Origin: Chitinilyticum piscinae
Lineage (GTDB): Bacteria; Pseudomonadota; Gammaproteobacteria; Burkholderiales; Chitinibacteraceae
Length of the DNA stretch: 64,000 bases
Direction of reading: 5' to 3'
Assembly: GCF_015223195.1 (NCBI RefSeq)
Contig: NZ_JADFUA010000003.1
Location: 310,001 to 374,000 of the forward strand
The translations under genes and the position numbers were made by a program. Under the pieces are notes generated by a model, which ran no database searches, was not told where the DNA came from, and saw only the letters and a list, made by a program, of their open reading frames with translations. This document shows, in pieces, positions 1-8,555 of this stretch (position 1 is the stretch's first letter; each line of letters opens with the position of its first letter).

Positions 1-1
1 T

Positions 2-1048
2 GCCGCACAGGCCGAAGCCCTGCAAGCCGCCGCCGAGCGCGTGCGCCGCTACCACGAACGCCAGAAAATGGCGTCGTGGTCGTATGAAGACGAAGACGGC
101 ACGCTGCTGGGCCAGCAGGTCACCGCGCTGGATCGCGTCGGCATCTATGTGCCGGGCGGCAAGGCGGCCTACCCGTCTTCTGTCCTGATGAACGCCATTC
201 CGGCGCATGTGGCCGGCGTGAAGGAAATCATCATGGTCGTCCCCACCCCCAAGGGTGAAAAGAACGACTTGGTGCTGGCGGCAGCCTTCGTGGCCGGCGT
301 GTCGCGCGCGTTTACCATCGGCGGCGCACAGGCGGTTGGCGCGCTGGCCTTCGGTACGCAAACGGTACCGCAGGTCGACAAAATCACTGGCCCCGGCAAT
401 GCCTACGTCGCCAGCGCCAAGCGCGCGGTCTTCGGCATCGTCGGCATCGACATGGTCGCCGGCCCGTCGGAAATCCTGGTGCTGGCTGACGGCACAACCA
501 ATCCGGACTGGGTGGCGATGGACCTGTTCAGCCAGGCCGAGCACGACGAAATCGCGCAATCCATCCTGCTGTGCCCGGACGCCGCCTACGTGGATGCCGT
601 GGCCGCCAGCATTGCCAAGCTGCTGCCAAATCAGCCACGCAAGGACATCATCGCCGCATCGCTGGCCAACCGTGGCGCGCTGATCGTGGTGAAGGATCTG
701 GCGGAAGCCTGCGAAATCTGCAATTACATCGCGCCGGAACACATGGAATTGTCGGTGGAAAACCCGGAAGCGCTGCTGCCGCAGATCCGTCATGCCGGCG
801 CGATTTTCATGGGAAAGTTCACCAGCGAATCGCTCGGCGACTACTGTGCCGGCCCGAATCACGTACTGCCCACCGCGCGCAGCGCGCGCTTCTCCAGCCC
901 GCTGGGCGTGTACGACTTCCAGAAGCGCTCCAGCCTGATCAAGGTCTCCGAGGCCGGTGCGCAGAAGCTGGGCAAGATCGCCAGCGTGCTGGCGCATGGC
1001 GAAGGGCTGACCGCGCACGCCAATGCGGCAGAATTCCGCCTCAAATAG
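2..1048 (+). CDS. hisD: Histidinol dehydrogenase, 5'-truncated by the window edge
   Basis: This is the C-terminal 348 residues of HisD, the zinc enzyme that oxidises L-histidinol to L-histidine in two NAD-dependent steps at the end of histidine biosynthesis. The frame is open from base 2, so roughly the first 80-90 residues lie outside the window. Family motifs are clear: [17 protein letters not shown]-like segment (here [17 protein letters not shown]), [32 protein letters not shown] and the late [10 protein letters not shown] metal/substrate region. The gene ends in TAG and is followed within 20 bases by an intrinsic terminator, so transcription of the his genes stops here. The next his gene, hisB, lies about 15.6 kb downstream. 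Confidence 0.97.
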   Translation, partial: AAQAEALQAAAERVRRYHERQKMASWSYEDEDGTLLGQQVTALDRVGIYVPGGKAAYPSSVLMNAIPAHVAGVKEIIMVVPTPKGEKNDLVLAAAFVAGVSRAFTIGGAQAVGALAFGTQTVPQVDKITGPGNAYVASAKRAVFGIVGIDMVAGPSEILVLADGTTNPDWVAMDLFSQAEHDEIAQSILLCPDAAYVDAVAASIAKLLPNQPRKDIIAASLANRGALIVVKDLAEACEICNYIAPEHMELSVENPEALLPQIRHAGAIFMGKFTSESLGDYCAGPNHVLPTARSARFSSPLGVYDFQKRSSLIKVSEAGAQKLGKIASVLAHGEGLTAHANAAEFRLK

Positions 1049-1067
1049 TCGGCAACGCGCCCCACGC

Positions 1068-1095
1068 AAACGGCAGCCCGGTGGCTGCCGTTTTT
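1068..1095 (+). terminator. Rho-independent terminator after hisD
   Basis: An 11-bp perfect stem (AAACGGCAGCC at 1068-1078 pairing with 1083-1093) closes a CGGT tetraloop and runs into a T tract. It isolates hisD from the following RDD operon. Confidence 0.85.
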
Positions 1096-1227
1096 CATTG
1101 CATTCATCCAGTGCAGAGCACGCCTTGTGGTGCACACCACAGGCTATCCCCCTGCAGCACCGGCACACCCCTGTCAGCGTGAATTCAGATTACAATGGCC
1201 GTCCTGACCACACCTGAAATGTGCCGA

Positions 1228-1794
1228 GTGGATAATCCCTACGCAGCCCCGCAGGCAGCACTCGACGAGACACCGAAGCAGCGCAACTACGTGCTGGCTA
1301 GCCCTGCCCGCCGCCTGGCTGCGGCGATATGCAACCAGGTCATGGGCCTTGTCATTTTCCTCATCGGCCTTGCCATGAGCATTGATGCAGGTAATTTTGG
1401 CCCGCTGATCTATCTAGCCATTCTGCTCGGCTGGCTGGCTTTGCAGTGCCACAGCATGCTCCGTAATGGCCAGAGTATTGCCAAGGGCTGGCTGGCGTTG
1501 CGGGTGGTACGCAACGATGGTTCGCATTGTGATGCTCTACGTTACATACTGGCCCGGGAAATGCTGCCACTGCTGCTGATTCCCGTTCTTCCCCTGCTGC
1601 TGATGTTCATTTCCGGCGCCTTGCGCCTGACAATCAACTGGTATGACGACTTTGCGCTAGTGCTGCTCATGGTGTTCAGCGGGTTGATGATTTATTACGG
1701 CGAATCAGCACTGCTCTTGCTGCCCGGACGCCAAGCCCTGCACGACCGCCTGTGCGACACCATCGTCATCCGCGAGGACCTCAGCCATGCTTGA
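1228..1794 (+). CDS. RDD-family integral membrane protein (first of pair)
   Basis: A 188-residue predicted membrane protein of the RDD family, with four hydrophobic stretches. The characteristic Arg is in SPARRLAAAICN near the first membrane segment. The frame stays open back to an ATG at 1195 and another at 1219. I prefer the GTG at 1228 because it puts the family's NPYAAP motif at residues 3-8, as is usual, and because a TACAAT hexamer at 1191-1196 overlaps the 1195 ATG and could be a -10 element. None of the three starts has a convincing ribosome binding site. The 3' end overlaps the next gene by 8 bases, so the two RDD proteins are probably translationally coupled. RDD proteins are of generally uncertain function; some are implicated in ion or solute transport. 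Confidence 0.8.
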   Translation: MDNPYAAPQAALDETPKQRNYVLASPARRLAAAICNQVMGLVIFLIGLAMSIDAGNFGPLIYLAILLGWLALQCHSMLRNGQSIAKGWLALRVVRNDGSHCDALRYILAREMLPLLLIPVLPLLLMFISGALRLTINWYDDFALVLLMVFSGLMIYYGESALLLLPGRQALHDRLCDTIVIREDLSHA

Positions 1795-2503
1795 CGGTCA
1801 CCTGCATCTGCAAACACCGGAAGGCATTACGCTGCCGCTGACGCCTGCCGGGCCGCCCAAACGTGCGCTGGCGTGGCTGCTGGATTTCATTTTCCGGCTA
1901 CTGCTGGGTTTGTTCATGGTTTTCCTGATCAACCTGCCCGGCTTTTCCGGTCGGCTGGAAACCGGGCTGATGCTGCTGGTGGCGTTTCTGCTGCTGTGGG
2001 CCTACCCGGTGCTGTTCGAGATCTATGGCAGCGGCATGACGCCGGGCAAGCGCATTGTCGGCATCCAGGTGGTGCGCGACAACGGGCTGCCGATCGGCTG
2101 GCGCGAAGGCGTGTTGCGCAACCTGCTGCGTGCGGCCGATTTTCTGCCGATGTGGTACGGGCTGGGACTGGTGGCGATGCTGCTCAACAGCGACTTCCGC
2201 CGGCTTGGTGATGTGCTGGCCGGTACCCTGGTCGTGTATCGCCCGCAAAAGAAGAAAACCAAAGCGATGCCGACAGGTACCCCCCGCGAGCTGCCATTCC
2301 CGCTCAAGCCGGAAGAACAGCACGCCATTCTTGATTTTGTCGAGCGCAGCGGTCAGTTGCCTCCGGCCCGGCGCTTCGAGCTGGCCAATCTGGCCGAGCC
2401 ACTGACGGCCTGCACCGGACAGGCATCGCTGCAGCGCCTGCAGGATTACGCGGCCGGACTGACCGGCAATGGCCACGCCACTCGCCCGGATTCGCAGCCA
2501 TGA
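1787..2503 (+). CDS. RDD-family integral membrane protein (second of pair)
   Basis: A 238-residue RDD-family protein. The RDD signature lies in PPKRALAWLLDFIFRLLLG (about residues 24-42, with the Arg and Asp facing the first membrane helix). It is followed by the family's GMTPGKRIVGIQVVRDNG segment and further hydrophobic helices. The last 80 residues form a soluble tail (PFPLKPEEQHAILDFVERS onward) that is likely cytoplasmic. The gene starts inside the preceding RDD gene and its stop overlaps the SpoIIM-like gene by 4 bases (ATGA), so this is the second member of a tightly packed operon. Confidence 0.88.
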   Translation: MLDGHLHLQTPEGITLPLTPAGPPKRALAWLLDFIFRLLLGLFMVFLINLPGFSGRLETGLMLLVAFLLLWAYPVLFEIYGSGMTPGKRIVGIQVVRDNGLPIGWREGVLRNLLRAADFLPMWYGLGLVAMLLNSDFRRLGDVLAGTLVVYRPQKKKTKAMPTGTPRELPFPLKPEEQHAILDFVERSGQLPPARRFELANLAEPLTACTGQASLQRLQDYAAGLTGNGHATRPDSQP

Positions 2504-3444
2504 AACAGAAGTTGTTCGAAGCCCATTACGCCGGGCTCTGGCAAAGCATCGAGGCCAGCCTGGGCAGCGATACGCCAGCGGCGGATTTTCCCGAACGCTA
2601 CCGTGCGCTGTGCCACACCCTGGCACTGGCGCGCCAGCGCGGCTATTCACCCTCGCTGGTCGCCCGCCTGAGCGAGCTGGCGCTGGGTGCGCACCGCCTG
2701 CTCTACGGAGCCCCGGAAAAGCGCGAGCTGGTACTGATGCGCTGGGTACGCCGCGATTTCCCGCGACTGGTACGGGCCGAGTGGCGGGTCGTGCTGCTCT
2801 CGCTGGGCGTGTTCCTGTTCACTGCCGCACTGGTGGCGCTGGCGGTGTACAGCAATCGCGATTACGCCTACAGCTTTTCCTCAGCCTACGAGCTCAGCCA
2901 TTACGAAAGCATGTATCGCGACGGGCTGGAGCGCTTTGGCGAGCGCAAGGCCGATTCCGACATGCTGATGTTCGGCTTTTATATCTGGAACAATGTATCG
3001 ATCTGCTTTCGCGTGTTTGCCGGCGGCGTGTTTTTCGGGTTGGGCTCGCTGCTGTTTGTGGCGTTCAACGGCGTGCATTTCGGGCTGATCGCCACCTGGC
3101 TGACGCTGAACCCGGAAACGGTGAACAACTTCTGGTCCTTCGTGATCACCCATGCGGCGCTGGAGCTGACCGGCCTGATTCTGGCCGGTGCTGCCGGACT
3201 GCGACTGGGACTGGCCATCCTCAAGCCCGGACGGCTCAGCCGTGGTGCCAGCCTGCGCGCGGCTGCCGGGCGCATCCTGCCCATGCTGCTGGGGGCGGCC
3301 ATCATGACCTTTCTGGCGGCCTTCATCGAAGCCTTCTGGTCATCGCGCGCCGACATGCCGCCGCTGGTGAAATACATGGTCGGCGGTCTGCTGTGGGCGG
3401 CCGTGTTGCGCTATCTGCTGTTTGCCGGCCGGGGTGAGTCATGA
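2500..3444 (+). CDS. Stage II sporulation protein M-like (SpoIIM/DUF95) membrane protein
   Basis: A 314-residue protein resembling the SpoIIM family in non-sporulating bacteria. The N-terminal 110 residues are soluble and helical and include ARQRGYSPSLVARLSELAL. Five or so membrane helices follow, starting near residue 105 (VVLLSLGVFLFTAALVALAV). The family's conserved polar loop with WNNVSICFRVFAGG lies at about 163-176. In diverse proteobacteria this family travels with RDD, MoxR and DUF58 genes, as here. The name comes from homology only and no sporulation role is implied. It overlaps both neighbours by 4 bases. Confidence 0.85.
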   Translation: MKQKLFEAHYAGLWQSIEASLGSDTPAADFPERYRALCHTLALARQRGYSPSLVARLSELALGAHRLLYGAPEKRELVLMRWVRRDFPRLVRAEWRVVLLSLGVFLFTAALVALAVYSNRDYAYSFSSAYELSHYESMYRDGLERFGERKADSDMLMFGFYIWNNVSICFRVFAGGVFFGLGSLLFVAFNGVHFGLIATWLTLNPETVNNFWSFVITHAALELTGLILAGAAGLRLGLAILKPGRLSRGASLRAAAGRILPMLLGAAIMTFLAAFIEAFWSSRADMPPLVKYMVGGLLWAAVLRYLLFAGRGES

Positions 3445-5012
3445 AGCTCGAGCAACTGCAGGTCGACGCCCGCCCCCGTCCGCATGCGCAGGCCATCGAT
3501 CTCGGCATGGCGCTGCTGCGCGAACACGCCCGCACGGTCTACCTGTGCTGGTGGGCGCTGTGGCTGCCGCTGGGGCTGATCGTCGCACTGCTGTCACCAC
3601 ACGGTTTTCTGAGCTGGAATTGGGTGATTCTGTGGTGGCTGCGCCCGCTGATCGAGCGCAGCACCATTTTCATCCTGTCCCGCGGGGTCTTCGGCGAAAC
3701 CATCAGCGTGCGCCAGGCGCTGCGTGCCTGGCCGAGGCTGTTGCGCAAGGGCTGGATCCGTACACTGACGTGGTGGCGGCCCATTGTCACCGGCCGCGGG
3801 CTCTACCAGCCGGTATGGGTGCTGGAAGGCGCCGATGGCGCACAGGCCACCCAGCGCCGCCGGGTGCTGGGCGCGCGGGGCGCCTACGGTTCAGCCGCCT
3901 GGTTCGGCATCATCTGCGCACATTTCGAATTCGTGCTGCAACTGGCGCTACTCAGCCTACTGGGGCTGTTTTTTTCCTCGGTCGACGAGATGAATCCCTT
4001 CCTGCTGCTGCAGGACGAGTTCGCACCGGGGCGCTGGGAAAACCACCTGCCTCTGGTCGGCTACCTGATTTCTGCCGGACTGATCGGCCCGTATTACGCC
4101 GCAAGCTGTTTCACCCTCTACCTGAACCGCCGCGCCGAACTGGAAGGCTGGGATATCGAAATCGCGCTGCGCCGCCTGCTCCGCCGCCGCCAAAGCCTGC
4201 TTGATCGCGGCGCGGCCAAGTCCATGCTCGGGCTGCTGGTGGCAGGCTTCTGCCTGGTTCTCCCAGCGCCCGACAGCCAGGCGGCGGATTGCAGCAAGCT
4301 GCCTGTTCCCGGTGACACGGCGGCCAGCCGCGCTTCAGCCGTTTCGGCACAGCAGCGCCAGTTGCGCGCCAGCATCGATAGCCTGAGCCGCGGTCAGGAG
4401 TTTTCGCACTGGGAATGCGTGACCAAATGGGAGGCGAAAACCAAGGTACCGGAAAAAATCGACACGGATGAGGAAAGCTGGCTAAGCAAGCTGTTTCGCA
4501 CCCGCGCCCCCGATCTACCGGTGGCCGAGATTCTCAAGCCGCTGGTGATTACCCTTGCCATCGCCCTGATTGTCTGGCTGCTGTGGCGCAACCGCCGGCT
4601 ACTGGGCGGGCTACTGCCCGCGGCGCGCGATCCCGAACGCCAGATTGCCAGCGAGATTGCCGGCCTGGATATCCGCCCGGAAAGCCTGCCCGGCGACATT
4701 CCGACCAGCGTGCTGCAACTGTGGCAGCGCGGTCAGCGGCGGGAGGCACTGGCACTGCTCTACCGCGCCAGCGTATCGCGGCTGGCGCATGCCGATAGCC
4801 TGGAAATCGCCCCGGGCTTCACCGAAGGTGATTGCCTGCAATCAGCCCGGCAGGCCGAACGGCAGGGACTGCTTAGCCAGCCCGCCGGCGTACTTTTTGC
4901 AGAAATCACCCGCGCCTGGCAGGCCGCCGCCTACGCCGACCGCTGGCCTCAGGATGAGCAGTTGCGCAACCTCTGCCTGCGCTGGCCCCCGGCACTGGGA
5001 GGGCAGTCATGA
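3441..5012 (+). CDS. DUF4129-domain membrane protein
   Basis: A 523-residue protein with several N-terminal membrane helices (from about residue 34, TVYLCWWALWLPLGLIVALL). A hydrophobic segment around 265-285 resembles an internal signal or anchor, and another helix lies near 365-385 (LVITLAIALIVWLLW). The C-terminal part, from about residue 425, matches the DUF4129 pattern (LQLWQRGQRREALALLYRASVSRLA, then EGDCLQSAR). Between the helices lies a polar, probably periplasmic section. DUF4129 proteins commonly sit in MoxR/DUF58 operons, as seen here, and their biochemical role is not known. It overlaps the genes on both sides by 4 bases. Confidence 0.85.
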   Translation: MKLEQLQVDARPRPHAQAIDLGMALLREHARTVYLCWWALWLPLGLIVALLSPHGFLSWNWVILWWLRPLIERSTIFILSRGVFGETISVRQALRAWPRLLRKGWIRTLTWWRPIVTGRGLYQPVWVLEGADGAQATQRRRVLGARGAYGSAAWFGIICAHFEFVLQLALLSLLGLFFSSVDEMNPFLLLQDEFAPGRWENHLPLVGYLISAGLIGPYYAASCFTLYLNRRAELEGWDIEIALRRLLRRRQSLLDRGAAKSMLGLLVAGFCLVLPAPDSQAADCSKLPVPGDTAASRASAVSAQQRQLRASIDSLSRGQEFSHWECVTKWEAKTKVPEKIDTDEESWLSKLFRTRAPDLPVAEILKPLVITLAIALIVWLLWRNRRLLGGLLPAARDPERQIASEIAGLDIRPESLPGDIPTSVLQLWQRGQRREALALLYRASVSRLAHADSLEIAPGFTEGDCLQSARQAERQGLLSQPAGVLFAEITRAWQAAAYADRWPQDEQLRNLCLRWPPALGGQS

Positions 5013-6181
5013 AAGCGCGCAGCCTGATCCTCGGCCTGCTGTTTGCCATTATCGTGCTGGGTGGCGGCGGCTTGTGGCTGCTGCTCATGCACCCTGTTCC
5101 GGCCTGGGAGCCCCGCGCACTGCCGGCAGAAACCCGCGAACAGCCACTGCTGCTGGCCGAACGCTTTCTCGCGGCCAATGGCGCGCGCCCGCGGCAGGTG
5201 AACGAGCTGGCACCTGCGGCAATGGCGCTGCAGGAGGTCGACGTGCTGGTGCTGCCCTGGCGCAGCCGCAATACGACCAAGGCCGACCAGCAGGCCCTGC
5301 AGGACTGGGTGGCTCGCGGCGGCGTACTGCTGACCTCGGCGGGCGAGATCGACTATGACGACGACGAGCAGGTTGTCGATCACCGCAGCGATGACCCCTT
5401 GCTGCACCTGCTCGATCTGCAGCATCACGCCGGATCCCTTCCACCGGAGGGTGACGGCAAGCAGGCCAGCGATTACTACCGCACAGTACAGTTGCCAGGC
5501 CTATCGCACGCCGTGCAATTTGAGGGGCGCGGGCTCGCCCAGCTGCAGGCTGGCCAGATCCGGCCAGCCTGGACGGATGACAGCGGCGCGCTGCTGCTGG
5601 GCTACCGCCATGGCCGTGGCTGGATCGTGATCGCCAGCGAAACCGACCAGCTGCTCACCAACTGGAATCTGGCGGATGCCGATCACGCCGAGCTGCTGTG
5701 GGCCATCAGCCGGCTGAATACGGCCGAGCCCAGAGTCTGGCTGGTACGCACGCAAGATACCCTCCCCTGGTATGAGTTGCTATGGCAGAAACTGCCTTAC
5801 CCCCTGCTTGGTACCCTCCTGGCACTCCTGCTATGGCTCTGGCGTGCAGGCAGCCGTTTCGGCCCGTTGCTCCCTGAGATGGCCGCGGCACGGCGGGCCA
5901 TTCTCGAGCACATCGATGCCAGTGCCCGCTGGCTCTGGCAGCATGATCGCGGACGCGAGCACCTGCTGGCGACCGTACGCAGCGCGTTGCGCGAGCGCAT
6001 TGCCAATCGCCTGCCGGAGCTCTCGCGCCTGCCCGATGCCGAGCTGGTGCGCCTGCTGGCGCTGCGATATGACATCTCGGCGGTCGCACTCGAGCAGGCC
6101 CTGACCGGCCGCGCGCCCAAGCATCCCGCCCAGTTCACCAACCGTATTGCCCTGCTGCAATCCCTGAGGAATCGTTTATGA
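5009..6181 (+). CDS. DUF4350-domain membrane-anchored protein
   Basis: A 390-residue protein. It has an N-terminal membrane helix (residues about 7-28, glycine-rich) and a periplasmic domain with the order typical of DUF4350: LLLAERFLAANG, DVLVLPWRSRN, LQDWVARGGVLLTSAGE. A second helix lies at about 258-278 (LPYPLLGTLLALLLWLWRAG), followed by a cytoplasmic helical tail. The N-terminal fold is plausibly glutamine-amidotransferase-like, but no catalytic triad is evident. It overlaps DUF4129 and MoxR genes by 4 bases each, so the product probably works in the same complex. Confidence 0.83.
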   Translation: MKARSLILGLLFAIIVLGGGGLWLLLMHPVPAWEPRALPAETREQPLLLAERFLAANGARPRQVNELAPAAMALQEVDVLVLPWRSRNTTKADQQALQDWVARGGVLLTSAGEIDYDDDEQVVDHRSDDPLLHLLDLQHHAGSLPPEGDGKQASDYYRTVQLPGLSHAVQFEGRGLAQLQAGQIRPAWTDDSGALLLGYRHGRGWIVIASETDQLLTNWNLADADHAELLWAISRLNTAEPRVWLVRTQDTLPWYELLWQKLPYPLLGTLLALLLWLWRAGSRFGPLLPEMAAARRAILEHIDASARWLWQHDRGREHLLATVRSALRERIANRLPELSRLPDAELVRLLALRYDISAVALEQALTGRAPKHPAQFTNRIALLQSLRNRL

Positions 6182-7152
6182 CCGTCAGCCCGGAACATTT
6201 CACCCAGGCCATCGAAATTGCCCGCCGCCTCAAGTCGGAAATCGACCGCGCCGTCATCGGGCAGGACAACGCCATCCAGAGCGTGCTGGCCTGCTTTCTC
6301 GCGGGCGGCCATGTGCTGCTGGAAGGCATGCCGGGGCTGGGCAAAACGCTGCTGGTGAAAGCACTGGCCAAGACCTTCTCCGGCCAGTTTGCCCGCATCC
6401 AGTTCACCCCCGACCTGATGCCGGCCGATTTGATCGGCCACGCGATGTTCGACATCAAGAGCCAGAATTTCACCGTGCGGCGCGGGCCGATTTTCACCAA
6501 TCTGCTGCTGGCCGATGAAATCAACCGCGCGCCGGCCAAAACCCAGGCGGCGTTGCTCGAGGTGATGCAGGAACGCCAGGCAACCATCGAAGGCGAATCG
6601 CACCAGCTGGAAGCGCCTTATATGGTGCTGGCCACCCAGAACCCGCTGGAGCAGGAAGGCACCTACCCGCTGCCCGAAGCGCAGCTCGACCGTTTTCTGG
6701 TCAAGGTACTGATGGATTACCCTTCCGCCGAGGAAGAACTGGCACTGACACGGCAGGTGACCAACAACCGTCTGGGCGACGGGCTGGATGTCAGCAGCGT
6801 GAATACCATCATCAAGCCGGACACCGTTATTACCCTGCAGCAGATTGTTGCGGCCGTGCGGGTTGACGAGCAGGTGGTCGATTACGCCGTGCGCATCGTG
6901 CGCGCCACACGGGACTGGCCGGGCATCGGCATCGGTGCCGGCCCGCGCGGGGCCATCGCACTGATCCGTCTGGCACGCGCCTGGGCACTGCTGGATGAAC
7001 GCGACTTCGTCACGCCGGACGACATCAAGCAATCGGCCTACCCGGTATTGCGCCACCGCATCGCCATGACTCCCGAAGCCGAACTGGAAGGCCTGGATCC
7101 CGACCGTCTGCTGCGCGGGCTGCTGGAACAATTGCCGGCACCGCGCGCATGA
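6178..7152 (+). CDS. MoxR-family AAA+ ATPase
   Basis: A 324-residue MoxR-type ATPase (AAA_3 plus lid domain). Walker A is GMPGLGKTLLVKAL at about residues 50-63 and Walker B is LLADEINRAPAKTQAALLEV at about 111-130. Sensor 1 is in ATQNPLEQEGTYPLPEAQLD near 159-178, and the lid domain fills the last 90 residues. MoxR ATPases act as chaperone-like maturation factors and are usually paired with DUF58 and von Willebrand factor A proteins. The DUF58 gene starts 4 bases inside this one. The substrate cannot be told from the sequence. Confidence 0.95.
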   Translation: MTVSPEHFTQAIEIARRLKSEIDRAVIGQDNAIQSVLACFLAGGHVLLEGMPGLGKTLLVKALAKTFSGQFARIQFTPDLMPADLIGHAMFDIKSQNFTVRRGPIFTNLLLADEINRAPAKTQAALLEVMQERQATIEGESHQLEAPYMVLATQNPLEQEGTYPLPEAQLDRFLVKVLMDYPSAEEELALTRQVTNNRLGDGLDVSSVNTIIKPDTVITLQQIVAAVRVDEQVVDYAVRIVRATRDWPGIGIGAGPRGAIALIRLARAWALLDERDFVTPDDIKQSAYPVLRHRIAMTPEAELEGLDPDRLLRGLLEQLPAPRA

Positions 7153-8456
7153 TTCCGAGCCGCCGCCTGCTGCTGCTGGCTCTTGCTCTGGGGGCGCTGG
7201 GCATTGCCCCCGCACTGCGCCCGGAGCTGGCGGCCATCTGGTCCAGCCTTGCCGGACTGCTGCTGCTGACCATGCTGATCGATGGGATTCGGGGGCTACG
7301 CCCTCCCGACGTCAGCGTGAACCGCCACCACCCCGGGGCGTGGTCGCAAGGACGCTGGCATGACTGCCGGCTGAGCCTGGCGCTGGCCAGTGGCCGGCCA
7401 TTGCGGCTGGAAGTCTTCGACCATTACCCTTCAGGCTGGGAAATGCGCGGCCTGCCGCATGCCCTGCAGGCCCCGCTGCAGCCCGGACACAGTGTCGAGC
7501 TCAGCTTCGGCCTGCGGCCGCCGCAGCGCGGTGATCACGCCTTCGGCCGCTGCGAGCTGCGCATCAGCAGCCCCTGGGGTCTGTGGCAGCGCCGGCAATG
7601 GACGGGCTCGGCCGAAACAGTGCGGGTCTTCCCCGACTTTGCCCGCATTCTGCACCACAGCATCCACGCCACCGACACCCGCCAGCAAGGCGGCGTGCTG
7701 CGCCGCCGCCGGCGCGGCGAAGGGACGGACTTCCACCAGCTGCGCGAATACCGACAGGGCGACAGCCTGCGCACGATCGACTGGCACGCCACCGCCCGCT
7801 TCCAGAAGCCAATCAGCCGCGAATACCAGGAAGAACGTGACCAGCAGATCATTTTCCTGCTCGACTGCAGCCGGCGCATGCAGGCGCAGGATGACGAACG
7901 CAGCCACTTCGATCATGCGCTGGACGCGATGCTGCTGCTGGCGTGGACCGCACAGAAGCAGGGCGACAGCATTGGCGTATATACCTTTGGAGGTATTGAG
8001 CGCTGGCTGGCGCCAATGAAGGGCCGCGCGGCCATTGATCGCCTGCTGCAAGGCGTGTACGACCTGCAGCCGACACTGGCGATCCCGGATTATCTGGCAG
8101 CCACCGAACGGGTGCTGGAAAAGGCCCGCAAGCGTTCCTTCATCGTGCTGCTGACCAATCTGCGTGACGAAGACGAATCGACGCTGGCCCCCAGCCTGCA
8201 GCTGCTGAACGAGCGCCATCTCACGCTGTGCGCCAGCCTGCGCGAAGTGGCGCTCGACCGTGCCATCGAGGCCCCGGTCAGCACCTTCGAAGGCGCACTG
8301 CGCCATGCTGCGGGACAGGGCTATCAGCAGGCGCGACGCCAGGCCTTGCGTCGACTGGGGGTACGTACCCGGGAATTTCTGGATGTCACGCCGCAGCAGC
8401 TGCCTGCGGCGCTGGTGAACAACTATCTGAAGCTGAAGGAAAGCGGCCAGCTCTAG
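7149..8456 (+). CDS. DUF58-domain protein, MoxR partner
   Basis: A 435-residue protein with two short N-terminal hydrophobic helices (residues about 5-40). A beta-rich domain follows, then the DUF58 core: RRRRRGEGTDFHQLREY and GDSLRTIDWHATAR. A von Willebrand factor A-like region begins at FLLDCSRRM, where DCSRR resembles a modified MIDAS DxSxS with the second Ser replaced. It is the last gene of the seven-gene run. A short GC-rich hairpin (8457-8472) follows its stop but lacks a T tract. The expected partner is the adjacent MoxR ATPase. Confidence 0.92.
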   Translation: MIPSRRLLLLALALGALGIAPALRPELAAIWSSLAGLLLLTMLIDGIRGLRPPDVSVNRHHPGAWSQGRWHDCRLSLALASGRPLRLEVFDHYPSGWEMRGLPHALQAPLQPGHSVELSFGLRPPQRGDHAFGRCELRISSPWGLWQRRQWTGSAETVRVFPDFARILHHSIHATDTRQQGGVLRRRRRGEGTDFHQLREYRQGDSLRTIDWHATARFQKPISREYQEERDQQIIFLLDCSRRMQAQDDERSHFDHALDAMLLLAWTAQKQGDSIGVYTFGGIERWLAPMKGRAAIDRLLQGVYDLQPTLAIPDYLAATERVLEKARKRSFIVLLTNLRDEDESTLAPSLQLLNERHLTLCASLREVALDRAIEAPVSTFEGALRHAAGQGYQQARRQALRRLGVRTREFLDVTPQQLPAALVNNYLKLKESGQL

Positions 8457-8555
8457 CCGGCCAATCGGCCGGTGCGGGGTGCACAACATTTGGCAACAAC
8501 GTCCTGCGGCCACTGACGGCAGAATCGCTGCGCTTCTGCCTTTCTGCTGCACCCC

